Shown here piece after piece: positions 17,322 to 25,826 of a stretch of 64,000 nucleotides of DNA. Position numbers and translations under genes: made by a program. This DNA comes from Aureimonas glaciei (GTDB lineage Bacteria; Pseudomonadota; Alphaproteobacteria; Rhizobiales; Rhizobiaceae). A model generated the notes under the pieces. That model saw only the letters and a program-made list of their open reading frames with translations, ran no database searches and was not told the origin of the DNA. The DNA lies in contig NZ_BMJJ01000006.1 in the NCBI RefSeq assembly GCF_014643375.1, forward strand, positions 247,531 through 311,530, read 5' to 3'. Each line of letters begins with the position of its first letter. Position 1 is the first letter of the stretch.

Positions 17322-18341
17322 ATGACCATCACCCGCAGAAAGATCCTGCTCGGCACCGTCGCCGCCGGCGTCGCGACGCATTTTTCCATCCGCACGACCC
17401 CGGCGCGCGCCGCCGAGTTCACCTACAAGTTCGCCAACAACCAGGCGGCGACGCATCCCTTGAACATCCGCGCCAAGGAAGCCGCGGACAAGATCGCCGA
17501 GGAAAGCTCGGGCCGGATGGAGATCCAGATCTTCCCCTCGAGCCAGCTCGGTGCCGATACCGACATGCTGAGCCAGGTCCGCTCCGGCGGCGTCGAGCTG
17601 TTCAGCCTGTCGCCGCTGATCCTGTCGACCCTGGTGCCCAACGCCTCGCTGAGCGGCATCGGCTTCGCCTTCCCGAGCTACGACGCCGTCTGGCCGGCGA
17701 TGGATGGCGATCTCGGCGCCTATGTTCGGGCCGAGATCGGCAAGAAGGGCCTCGTGACGCTCGACAAGATCTGGGACAACGGTTTCCGCCAGATCACCTC
17801 GTCGAAGGCGCCGATCGCGACCCCGGCTGACCTCGAGAGCTTCAAGATCCGCGTGCCCGTCAGCCCGCTCTGGACCTCGATGTTCACCGCCTTCGGCTCG
17901 GCACCGGCCAGCCTCAACTTCGCCGAGGTCTACACCGCACTGCAGACCGGCGTGGTCGACGGCCAGGAGAACCCGCTGGCGATCCTCTCCACCTTCAAGC
18001 TCTACGAGGTGCAGAAGTTCTGCTCGATGACCAATCACATGTGGGACGGCTTCTGGATTCTGGCCAACCGCCGCGCCTGGGAAGGCCTGCCGGACGACCT
18101 GAAGGAGATCGTCTCGAAGAACTTCAACGCCTCGGCAGACCTGCAGCGCAAGGACGTGATGGATCTCAACGCCTCGCTGCGGGGAGAGCTCGAATCCAAG
18201 GGCATGACGTTCAACGATCCCGATCCCGCGCTCTTCCAGGAGAAGCTGAAGTCGGCTGGCTTCTACGCCGACTGGAAGGCCAAGTACGGCGACGAGGCCT
18301 GGGCCATCCTGGAAAAGGCGGTCGGGCACCCGCTCGGCTGA
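17322..18341 (+). CDS. TRAP transporter substrate-binding protein, DctP family
   Basis: A 339-residue periplasmic protein. The N-terminus TRRKILLGTVAAG is Tat-like (twin Arg then hydrophobic stretch), with cleavage expected after ARA near residue 30. DctP features include FKIRVPVSPLWTSMF with the conserved carboxylate-binding Arg (~residue 173), the EVYTALQTGVVDGQENPLA helix and GDEAWAILEK at the C-terminus. A GGAGG ribosome site precedes the ATG. It delivers the substrate of the DctQM permease. The ligand is unknown, but downstream thiolase and ligase genes suggest a carboxylic acid that is later activated with CoA. Confidence 0.93.
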   Translation: MTITRRKILLGTVAAGVATHFSIRTTPARAAEFTYKFANNQAATHPLNIRAKEAADKIAEESSGRMEIQIFPSSQLGADTDMLSQVRSGGVELFSLSPLILSTLVPNASLSGIGFAFPSYDAVWPAMDGDLGAYVRAEIGKKGLVTLDKIWDNGFRQITSSKAPIATPADLESFKIRVPVSPLWTSMFTAFGSAPASLNFAEVYTALQTGVVDGQENPLAILSTFKLYEVQKFCSMTNHMWDGFWILANRRAWEGLPDDLKEIVSKNFNASADLQRKDVMDLNASLRGELESKGMTFNDPDPALFQEKLKSAGFYADWKAKYGDEAWAILEKAVGHPLG

Positions 18342-18357
18342 TCGGGGAAGCGCGGCG

Positions 18358-19257
18358 GTGGGCACGATGAGCGAGGCTGCGGGCGGCGTTTCCGGCGAGG
18401 AGACGCTGTCGGCGGCGATATCCGGCTCCGGCGCCCAGGCGGTGGAGCGGGCCCTCAGCCTGCTCGCCGCCGTCGGCAGCGGTGCCGAACGCGGCGTCAC
18501 GCTCAGCGAGGCGGTCTTGGAAAGCCGCCTCAACAAGCCGACCGCCCGGCGCCTCCTGATGGCTCTGATCCGGGCGCGCCTGGTCGACCAGGACGAAGTC
18601 AGCCGCCGCTATTTTCTCGGCGGCGAGCTCTACGTCCTCGGTCTGCTGGCGGCCCGCCGCCACGGCCTTCTCGAAATCGCCGGCGAAAGCCTGCGGCGGC
18701 TGTCGGCCGTCACCACCGACACCAGCTTCCTGTCGATGCGGCGGGACGACTACGCCGTTTGCCTGCACCGCGAGGAGGGCACGCATCCCGTGCGCACGCA
18801 CGCGCTGCTCGCCGGCGACCAGAACCCGCTCGGCGTCGGCGCCGGCTCCTTGGCGATGCTGGCGGCCCTGTCCGACGGCGAGGTCGACGCCATCATCGGG
18901 CGCATCGCCGAGCCGATCGCCGCGCGCTATCCCGGCTATTCCGCAGCGATCATCCGCGCCGATGTCGAGCGCACGCGCGCGGCGGGGTTTGCGCTCAATC
19001 CCGGACGGGTGCTCGCCAGTTCCTGGGGGATCGGCATGGCGCTACGCTTTCCCGACGGCCGCGTGGCCGGCGCTTTGTCCATCGCCGCCATCGACAGCCG
19101 GATGACGAGCGAGCGCCAGCCCGAGCTGGCGGCGCTCCTCGGCGAGGAGGTTCACCGCATGGAAGCCAAGCTGGCGCGGCTGTTCTCGGGCAGCCGGCCC
19201 GCTTCCCGGACCCCGGTGATCGCCCGGTCCGGCACCAAGACCCACACCGCCGCCTGA
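18358..19257 (+). CDS. IclR family transcriptional regulator
   Basis: 299 residues from GTG 18358 (an ATG at 18367 is equally possible). N-terminal winged helix from about residue 25 (QAVERALSLLAAVGSGAERG, LNKPTARRLLMALIRARLV) and an effector-binding GAF-like domain (DTSFLSMRRDDYAVCLHREE, SSWGIGMALRFPDGRVAGAL). It lies inside the plus-strand operon between dctP (16 bp) and the thiolase gene (26 bp), so it is co-transcribed with the pathway it likely controls. The paired repeats at 15080-15202 are candidate targets. Confidence 0.9.
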   Translation: MGTMSEAAGGVSGEETLSAAISGSGAQAVERALSLLAAVGSGAERGVTLSEAVLESRLNKPTARRLLMALIRARLVDQDEVSRRYFLGGELYVLGLLAARRHGLLEIAGESLRRLSAVTTDTSFLSMRRDDYAVCLHREEGTHPVRTHALLAGDQNPLGVGAGSLAMLAALSDGEVDAIIGRIAEPIAARYPGYSAAIIRADVERTRAAGFALNPGRVLASSWGIGMALRFPDGRVAGALSIAAIDSRMTSERQPELAALLGEEVHRMEAKLARLFSGSRPASRTPVIARSGTKTHTAA

Positions 19258-19283
19258 GGCGATCGGTTTCGAAGGAGAAGACC

Positions 19284-20453
19284 ATGGCAGAAGCGCAGAT
19301 CGTCGGCTGGGCCCATTCCAAGTTCGGCAAGTCCGAGGCGCCCTCGACGCGCGAACTGATGGCCGAGGTCGTCAACCCCGCGCTGGCGCATGCCGGCATC
19401 ACCGCCGCGGACGTCGACGGCATCTTTGTCGGCGTCTACAACAACGGCTTCTCAAAACAGGATTTCCAGGGCGCGCTCGTCGCCATGGCGGCCGACGGGT
19501 TCGACCACGTGCCGGCAGTGCGGCTGGAAAATGCCTGCGCGACGGGGTCGGCGGCGCTCTATTCCGGGCTCGACTTCATCGCCGCCGGGCGCGGCCGCAT
19601 CGCGCTCGTCGTCGGCGCGGAGAAGATGACGGCGCTGCCGACGCGCGAGACCGGCGACATCCTGCTCAGCGCCTCCTTCCGGCAGGAAGAGGCCGATGTC
19701 GAGGGCGGATTTGCCGGGCTCTTCGGCCGCGTTGCCGGCGCCTATTTCCAGCGCCATGGCGACCGCTCTGAGGAATTGGCGATGATCGCCGCCAAGAACC
19801 ACCACAACGGCCTCGCCAATCCCTATGCGCACATGCAGAAGGATTTCTCGGTCGAGTTCTGCAACACGATCTCGGACAAGAATCCCTATGTCGCCGCGCC
19901 CCTGCGGCGCACCGACTGCTCGCTCGTCTCGGACGGCGCGGCCTGCCTGGTGATCGCCGATGCCGAGACGGCGGCGACGATGCAGCGCGCCGTCGCTTTT
20001 AGGGCGCGGGCCCATGTCAACGACATCCTGGCGCTGTCGCGGCGCGATCCGACTGCCTTCGAGGGCGCGCGGCGCGCCTGGAGCGGGGCGCTGGAAAGCG
20101 CCGGGCTCGGCCTCGACGATCTCGACCTCGTCGAGACGCATGACTGCTTCACCATCGCCGAGCTGATCGAATACGAAGCGATGGGCCTCGCCAAGCCCGG
20201 CGAGGGGCACCGTGTCATCCGCGAGGGCGTCACGCAGCGCGGCGGGCGGCTGCCGATCAACCTCTCGGGCGGGTTGAAGTCGAAGGGCCATCCGATCGGC
20301 GCGACAGGCGTTTCCATGCACGTGATGGCGGCAATGCAGCTCTGCGGCGAGGCCGGCGCCATGCAGCTGGAGGGCGCCTCGATGGCCGGCGTCTTCAACA
20401 TGGGCGGCGCCGCGGTCGCCAACTACGTGTCGATCCTGGAGCGCGCGAAGTGA
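19284..20453 (+). CDS. thiolase family protein, SCP-x-like
   Basis: 389 residues from ATG 19284, with GAAGGAG 7-13 bases upstream. The nucleophile region is RLENACATGSAAL (Cys ~ residue 86). INLSGGLKSKGHPIGATG holds the catalytic His. The C-terminal segment ASMAGVFNMGGAAVA lacks the second Cys of biosynthetic thiolases, as is usual in SCP-x-type members. Such enzymes cleave a 3-oxoacyl-CoA to acetyl- or propionyl-CoA plus a shortened acyl-CoA. It overlaps the acyl-CoA synthetase start by 4 bases, so activation and thiolytic cleavage are likely consecutive steps. Confidence 0.9.
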   Translation: MAEAQIVGWAHSKFGKSEAPSTRELMAEVVNPALAHAGITAADVDGIFVGVYNNGFSKQDFQGALVAMAADGFDHVPAVRLENACATGSAALYSGLDFIAAGRGRIALVVGAEKMTALPTRETGDILLSASFRQEEADVEGGFAGLFGRVAGAYFQRHGDRSEELAMIAAKNHHNGLANPYAHMQKDFSVEFCNTISDKNPYVAAPLRRTDCSLVSDGAACLVIADAETAATMQRAVAFRARAHVNDILALSRRDPTAFEGARRAWSGALESAGLGLDDLDLVETHDCFTIAELIEYEAMGLAKPGEGHRVIREGVTQRGGRLPINLSGGLKSKGHPIGATGVSMHVMAAMQLCGEAGAMQLEGASMAGVFNMGGAAVANYVSILERAK

Positions 20454-22096
20454 CGGCCGATCCCAAGGGCGGGGTGGCGCCGCAGTCGCTACGGGTGATG
20501 AACCTGTCGCACTTCGTGACGCAGGCGGCGCGCCGCCAGCCGGAGGGCGTCGCGCTGGTCTGGGGCGAGGCGAGCTGGAGCTGGTCGGCCTTCGAGGCCC
20601 GCATTGACGCCATGGCCGCGGCGCTCTCGACGCGCTTCGGCGTGACCAAGGGCGACCGGATCCTGGTGCAGTCGCAGAACGGCAACCAGATGTTCGAATC
20701 GATGTTCGCCTGCTTCCGCCTCGGCGCGGTCTGGGTGCCGACGAACTTTCGCCAGACGCCGGACGAGGTCGCCTATCTCGCCAAGGCGAGCGGCGCCACC
20801 GGCATGATCTGCAACGCCGCCTTTCCCGAGCACGTCGCCGCCAGCCGGCGCGACTGTGCCGAGATCGGCTTCGTCATCGCCATCGGCGACGCCGATTTCG
20901 GCCCGTCCTATGACGGGCTCGTCGAGGAGTTTCTCGGACAGAAGGTGGCGGAAGCCAGCGTCGACCGCGACGACCCCTGCTGGTTCTTCTTCACCTCCGG
21001 CACCACGGGGCGCCCGAAGGCCGCCGTCCTCACCCATGGCCAGATGGCCTTCGTCATCAACAACCATCTCTGCGACCTGATGCCGGGCCTAACGGCGGAC
21101 GATGCGGCGCTCGTTGTCGCCCCGCTGTCCCACGGCGCCGGCGTGCACCAGCTGACGCAGGTGGCGCGCGGCGTGAAGACCATCCTCCTGCCGACCGAGC
21201 GCTTCGACATCGACATGGCCTGGCGGCTGATCGAGCGCTGGCGCGTCTCGACGCTCTTCACCGTGCCGACCATCCTGAAGCTCCTCACCGAGCACGAGGC
21301 GGCGAGCCGCTACGACCATTCCTCGCTGCGCTACGTCATCTATGCCGGCGCGCCGATGTACCGCGAGGACCAGAAGCGCGCTTTGAAGACGCTCGGCCCC
21401 GTGCTGGTCCAGTATTTCGGCCTCGGCGAGGTGACCGGCGCGATCACCGTGCTACCGCCGGCGCTGCACGCGGCCGAGGACGGCGAGGGGGTGCGCCTCG
21501 GCACCTGCGGCGGCGAGCGCACGGGCATGCAGGTATCGATCCAGGACGAGGCTGGCAAAGAAATGGCGCCGTTCGAGACCGGCGAGATCTGCTGCACGGG
21601 ACCGGCCGTCTTCGTCGGCTACTACGACAACCCGGAAGCCAACGCGAAGGCCTTCCGTGACGGCTGGTTCCGCACCGGCGATCTCGGCCATGTCGACGCC
21701 GAGGGCTTTCTCTACATCACCGGCCGCGCCTCCGACATGTACATTTCCGGCGGCTCCAACGTCTATCCGCGCGAGATCGAGGAGAAGATCCTCATGCATC
21801 CGGCGGTCAACGAAGTGGCGGTGCTCGGCATGCCCGATCCGCTGTGGGGCGAGATCGGCATCGCCGTCTGCGTCGCCCGGCCGGGGGCCATCGTCACCGA
21901 GGCCGAGATCGCCGCGCATCTCGACGGCAAGATGGCGCGCTACAAGCTGCCGAAGCGCTATCTCTTCTGGGAATCCCTGCCGAAATCGGCCTATGGCAAG
22001 ATCACCAAGAAGCTGATCCGCGAGGAGCTGGAACGCCGTGGCGACCTCGGCGCCGTGGCGGCCGATATTCCGTCCCCCGATCGGCAGACCGCCTGA
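20450..22096 (+). CDS. acyl-CoA synthetase (AMP-binding, class I adenylate-forming)
   Basis: 548 residues; the GTG start overlaps the thiolase stop (GTGA). The AMP-binding P-loop FFTSGTTGRPKAAVLTHGQM is at ~residues 178-197. YFGLGEVTGA, GWFRTGDLGHVDAEGFLYITG and the hinge GRASDMYISGGSNVYPREIE follow. The C-terminal catalytic lysine lies in KSAYGKITKKL. It ligates a carboxylic acid to CoA with ATP. Resemblance is to medium/long-chain or aryl-acid ligases; the acid cannot be named. The next gene starts at its stop codon. Confidence 0.92.
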   Translation: MTADPKGGVAPQSLRVMNLSHFVTQAARRQPEGVALVWGEASWSWSAFEARIDAMAAALSTRFGVTKGDRILVQSQNGNQMFESMFACFRLGAVWVPTNFRQTPDEVAYLAKASGATGMICNAAFPEHVAASRRDCAEIGFVIAIGDADFGPSYDGLVEEFLGQKVAEASVDRDDPCWFFFTSGTTGRPKAAVLTHGQMAFVINNHLCDLMPGLTADDAALVVAPLSHGAGVHQLTQVARGVKTILLPTERFDIDMAWRLIERWRVSTLFTVPTILKLLTEHEAASRYDHSSLRYVIYAGAPMYREDQKRALKTLGPVLVQYFGLGEVTGAITVLPPALHAAEDGEGVRLGTCGGERTGMQVSIQDEAGKEMAPFETGEICCTGPAVFVGYYDNPEANAKAFRDGWFRTGDLGHVDAEGFLYITGRASDMYISGGSNVYPREIEEKILMHPAVNEVAVLGMPDPLWGEIGIAVCVARPGAIVTEAEIAAHLDGKMARYKLPKRYLFWESLPKSAYGKITKKLIREELERRGDLGAVAADIPSPDRQTA

Positions 22097-22941
22097 TGCG
22101 CCCGATCGTCCATCCCGGCCCACCGGCGGAACCGCGTGTCGAGGCCGTCGCCACCGACCTCATGCCGCTGGCAGGCGTCCTTGAGCCCAGCGAGACGGTG
22201 ATGGCCGGCGTCGCCCGGATTTTCGACGCCGCCGGCTGCCGGGGCGGAGTGCTTCAGCTCGACGGCGGCGCCTGCGACCCTTTTCGCTACGTGCTGCCGG
22301 CGCTTTCGTCCGACCCGCTGCATGCCGCCTGGTACAGCGACACGCTGGCGCCGGCGCGAGGCGCGACGATCGTGACGGCGACCGCCATGGTCGGCCGCCG
22401 CGACGACGCGCCCTTCCTGCACTGCCACGGGCTCTGGGACACCGGCGAAGCGGCGCCGCGCATGGGGCACATACTGCCCTTCGACAGCATCGTCTCCCAG
22501 CCGATCCGCGTCAGCGGATACGGCAGTGCCACGGCATGGTTCGAAGGACTGCCGGATACGGAGACGAATTTTACCCTGTTCTCGCTGCAAGACGCCCCCG
22601 AAACGAGGGGTGCCGGCCATCTCTTCCTGCGGGTGCGGCCGAACGAGGACATCGGCACCGCCGTGGCCGCGGCCTGCGAACGTCATGGGATCGGCGCGGG
22701 GAAAATCCTCGGCATCGGCAGCATCCACCAGCCCGCCTTCGACGACGGCCGCCGCATCCCATGCCCGGCCACGGAAATCCTGATCGAAAAGGGCACGCTG
22801 ATCGCCCACGCCACCGGCCTTCAGGCGGTCCTCGACGTCGCCATCGTCGACGTCGCCGGCGCCATCACGCGCGGCCGCCTGACACCAGGCGAAAACCCCG
22901 TCGGCGTGACGTTCGAACTGCTGGTCGTCGGCGCCCTTTAG
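22096..22941 (+). CDS. PPC (DUF296) domain protein, probably tandem
   Basis: 281 residues from ATG 22096, which shares a base with the ligase stop codon. The first half has the PPC pattern: a hydrophobic strand, then FLHCHGLWDTGEAAPRMGHI, matching the HxH...GGH-type metal site of the family. The second half repeats the fold from FLRVRPNEDIGTAVAAACE through ILGIGSIHQPAFD to GVTFELLVVGAL, but with poorer histidines. PPC proteins are trimers of unknown or nucleic-acid-related function. Tight coupling with CoA-pathway genes hints at an enzymatic or ligand-binding role here. Confidence 0.75.
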   Translation: MRPIVHPGPPAEPRVEAVATDLMPLAGVLEPSETVMAGVARIFDAAGCRGGVLQLDGGACDPFRYVLPALSSDPLHAAWYSDTLAPARGATIVTATAMVGRRDDAPFLHCHGLWDTGEAAPRMGHILPFDSIVSQPIRVSGYGSATAWFEGLPDTETNFTLFSLQDAPETRGAGHLFLRVRPNEDIGTAVAAACERHGIGAGKILGIGSIHQPAFDDGRRIPCPATEILIEKGTLIAHATGLQAVLDVAIVDVAGAITRGRLTPGENPVGVTFELLVVGAL

Positions 22942-23202
22942 GACTGGCGCCCGCGCAGCGGCCGTCGCCGCCTGACGGGTCGCCCCCCGTGCTGCCGGCC
23001 CCGCGAAGGTCCTGATACATCCGCTGGCCGACCCGTTGATGCTGCAGCGCAGCATTAATCCCGCTCTCGTCATCATCTTGGCCCGCTTCCGTTTTAGGGG
23101 AGGCGGCGAGGGCGCCGCGGCCGGAAGGCGCTGCGCCGGAATATGTCGCCGTCGGTCGGACAGATCCCGACGCGGGCGGCAGCCGATCTGAAAGGCGAAC
23201 GC

Positions 23203-24345
23203 ATGAGCGCGACACCCGCTTCTCCGACAGCACGAGCCGTGCCGAAACTCCGCTCGACCCTGTCGGACCGGATCCGCATCGGCCGGACGCTCTGCATCTT
23301 CTGCATGACCTTCGTGCACGTACAGCCCGGCATTGCCGACAATGTCTACGACAGGGACGCCGGGGCTTTCGACATCGTCTATTTCCTGATCACCCGGATC
23401 GTCGGTCTCAGTGCCGTCTCGCTGCTCAGCCTCGTCTCGGGCTATCTCGTCGTCTCGACCTTCGGCAAGCTCGGGACCGGGAAGCTCTTTGCTTCAAAGT
23501 TCCAGACCCTGGTGGTCCCGCTCTTCGCCTGGAATGCCGTGATGCTCGCCCTCCTGCTGGCCTATGCCGGGCTGAGCGGAAACTGGCGGGACGTTCCCGA
23601 AGCGACGCCCCTCGGCATCGCCAATGCCCTTTTCGCCATCACGCAATGGCCCGTCGTGGTGCCGCTGTGGTTTCTGCGCGACCTCTTCGTCTGCGTCCTG
23701 TTCGTGCCGGTCCTGCTCTTTGGGCTCAAGCGACAGCCGCTGCTGGTGATGGGCGCGCTGGTCGCCTTCACGCTATTTGGCGAGGAGATGCTGATCATGC
23801 AGCGGCCCTCGCTGCTGCTGTTCTTTGGTATCGGCATGTGGGTGCGGGTGGCCGGCCATGACGAGGCGGCGATCGACCGGATCGCGCGGCCCCTGGCCTG
23901 GGGCCTGGTGGCCATGGTCGCGGTCTATCTCACCATTCGGATCCAGCGGGTGTCGATCGCGGAGATGGACGAGAGCCTGCGCATCTCGCTCGACTGCCTG
24001 CTGCGGATCACCATGGCCGCCGCGTTCTGGCGCCTGACGGAACTCGTCCGTCGCTCGTCCTTTGCGGGTGTCGCCACCTGGCTCGAGCCCTACACCTTCG
24101 TCATCTTCTGCAGCCACGCCATCCTTTTTCAGTTCGGCGGGATCGCGTTCCGGCCGCTGTTCGGCAATTACGGCGCGGAGCTTTTCTGGGTGACGTTCGT
24201 GACGCTGCCGCTGTTGGCCGTGCTGGGGGCGGTGGCCGGGCTGCAGGCGATCGGGTGGTCAAAACCCTTGCTCTATCTCTTCAACGCCGGACACGGCGTC
24301 CCGCCGCTGGTAAGGCGGGCGGCCGTCGAACCGGGTCGCGCCTGA
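23203..24345 (+). CDS. acyltransferase family 3 membrane protein, ExoH/ExoZ-like
   Basis: 380 residues from ATG 23203 (an in-frame ATG at 23143 adds 20 residues). About ten membrane helices. The start RIGRTLCIFCMTFVHVQPG carries the Arg and His (FVHV) typical of acyltransferase 3 active sites, and VSLLSLVSGYLVV follows. Such proteins acetylate or succinylate polysaccharide repeats from acyl-CoA at the inner membrane. It sits beside exoQ, where S. meliloti has exoZ, but the sequence pattern reminds me more of ExoH; I cannot decide which acyl group it adds. It converges on exoQ. Confidence 0.75.
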   Translation: MSATPASPTARAVPKLRSTLSDRIRIGRTLCIFCMTFVHVQPGIADNVYDRDAGAFDIVYFLITRIVGLSAVSLLSLVSGYLVVSTFGKLGTGKLFASKFQTLVVPLFAWNAVMLALLLAYAGLSGNWRDVPEATPLGIANALFAITQWPVVVPLWFLRDLFVCVLFVPVLLFGLKRQPLLVMGALVAFTLFGEEMLIMQRPSLLLFFGIGMWVRVAGHDEAAIDRIARPLAWGLVAMVAVYLTIRIQRVSIAEMDESLRISLDCLLRITMAAAFWRLTELVRRSSFAGVATWLEPYTFVIFCSHAILFQFGGIAFRPLFGNYGAELFWVTFVTLPLLAVLGAVAGLQAIGWSKPLLYLFNAGHGVPPLVRRAAVEPGRA

Positions 24346-24352
24346 GCCTGCA

Positions 24353-24392
24353 CTCTGCGCCTGCCGGAGTCGCGGCCCCGGCAGGCGCAGAG
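24353..24392. terminator. bidirectional hairpin between acyltransferase gene and exoQ
   Basis: A perfect 15-bp stem (24353-24367 with 24378-24392, arms CTCTGCGCCTGCCGG and its complement) encloses a 10-base loop. It begins 8 bp past the acyltransferase stop and lies 132 bp past the exoQ stop, between convergent genes. There is no clear T-run, but the stem is very GC-rich. A smaller TTCCGC/GCGGAA hairpin follows at 24405-24419. Confidence 0.7.
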
Positions 24393-24523
24393 CGGCATTC
24401 TGGCTTCCGCCAAGCGGAAAAATTGGGGAAAAGCCGCCGCTGCCGCGTCCGTCCGGGGGTGGCAAAGCTCCCCCGCAGGCGCATGCCGAGTGCTGGGCAC
24501 TGCGGCGCGCCGGGCGACCTCGA

Positions 24524-25798
24524 TCAGGCGGCCAGTTGACCCGGCAAGCCTCGCTGGCCGCCGAGGGCGGCGGACTGGCGGGAACTGCGCACCGGCTTGG
24601 TCGCCAGCTGGGCCGCGGCATAATAGAGCAGGAAAGAGCCGATGGCGTAGGGGTTGAGAACGTCGATCTCGAAGAAGGACCGGACGATCAGCAGCGCCAT
24701 GATGCCCAAAAGAACGTGCGATACGGTGTTGCGGCGCTCGAACAGGAGCCGCTTCACATGGCCGATCAGCGTCACCCCGATCAGCATCACGAGACAGCCC
24801 GCGCCGACGAGGCCAAGCTCGACATAGGTCTCGATATAAGTGTTGTGAAAATGGAAGCCGGACCGGCCGGTGATGAAGAAGTCGTACCAGAGCCGCTCGG
24901 CATCCGGGAAGCCCTGCACCCAGAACCCCTGATAGCCCGTGCCGAACACCGGTGCCAGCGCCGCTGCCTCAAAGCCCTGTGACCACAGATAGGTTCGCCC
25001 CGTCAGCGTCGTGTCTTTGCCGAAGACGCCCAAGAGGGCATCGAGGCCGCCAAGGTTGAGGGCAGCGAAGGCCCCGACGCCGATGAAGACGAGGCTGACG
25101 ACGAAGGTGACCTTGCGCTGCTTTGGCGAGAAGCGGAGGTAGAGGAAAAAGGTCGCGGCGATCAGGATCGAGCCGATCACGGAGATGATCGAGGTGGCCG
25201 ACTTGGAGGCGAAGAGCGCGTAGGCGGAGAGGGCGCCGATTGCCAGACTCGCCAGCCGCCAGCGGCCTTTCTCCTTCAGCATCAGCAGACCGGCAAAGGC
25301 GAAGTAGACGCCGAGCGAGGCGTAGAAGCCGAGCTGGTTCTTGGATTCGAAGGCACCGACGAAGCTGTAGTCGCCGTCGAGCGCGTCGTACTGATAGGTG
25401 CCGAAGGCCAGGGAATAGAGAAGGACGACGAGAACGCCGGCTTGAACGCCACGCGACAGGGTTCGCATGCCGATGGTGCGGGCGGCGACGAGGGCGCAGA
25501 CGATGTGCGTCATGTACTGGATGCCGGCGCGCAGGGTGACGTTCGGCGCCTGCGACCAGAAGACCGAGAGCAGTGCCAGGACGCCGAAGGCGATGATCCA
25601 GTGGAAGCGGCCGTAATTGCCCAACGAGTGCCGGTAGTCGATCGCCACCATCAGGAACCAGACCCCGTAATAGGCCAGGATCGAGATCTGCCCGAAGCGG
25701 GCGGAATAGGCGAACACGACGACGGACAACGCTACCGCCAGCACGCCGTAGAGCATGTTGCGGTCGGGATCGACGAAGCGGAACTTGGCGAGCCTCAT
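24524..25798 (-). CDS. exoQ: O-antigen ligase/polymerase family protein ExoQ
   Basis: A 424-residue inner-membrane protein with 10-11 helices and a large periplasmic loop around residues 275-340 (GFWVQGFPDAERLWYDFFI, SGFHFHNTYIETYVELGLV), the Wzy_C signature region with an HN-x-Y motif. Its place between the acyltransferase and exoF matches the rhizobial exo locus, where ExoQ polymerises succinoglycan octasaccharide units to high molecular weight. It works with ExoP and ExoT. The exoF start lies upstream in the same direction, 28 bp separating the two coding regions. Confidence 0.88.
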   Translation of the reverse strand: MRLAKFRFVDPDRNMLYGVLAVALSVVVFAYSARFGQISILAYYGVWFLMVAIDYRHSLGNYGRFHWIIAFGVLALLSVFWSQAPNVTLRAGIQYMTHIVCALVAARTIGMRTLSRGVQAGVLVVLLYSLAFGTYQYDALDGDYSFVGAFESKNQLGFYASLGVYFAFAGLLMLKEKGRWRLASLAIGALSAYALFASKSATSIISVIGSILIAATFFLYLRFSPKQRKVTFVVSLVFIGVGAFAALNLGGLDALLGVFGKDTTLTGRTYLWSQGFEAAALAPVFGTGYQGFWVQGFPDAERLWYDFFITGRSGFHFHNTYIETYVELGLVGAGCLVMLIGVTLIGHVKRLLFERRNTVSHVLLGIMALLIVRSFFEIDVLNPYAIGSFLLYYAAAQLATKPVRSSRQSAALGGQRGLPGQLAA

Positions 25799-25826
25799 CG
25801 TGGCGATCCAGGTTGGGCCGCAGCGC

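Noticed and set aside
15770..17422. Minus-strand open frame of 550 codons
   Set aside because: It is the complement of the TRAP permease gene, which has full family motifs on the plus strand.
19284..20453. Thiolase considered inactive because the second active-site Cys is missing
   Set aside because: SCP-x-type thiolases normally lack a cysteine at that C-terminal position, and the nucleophilic Cys and catalytic His are present.
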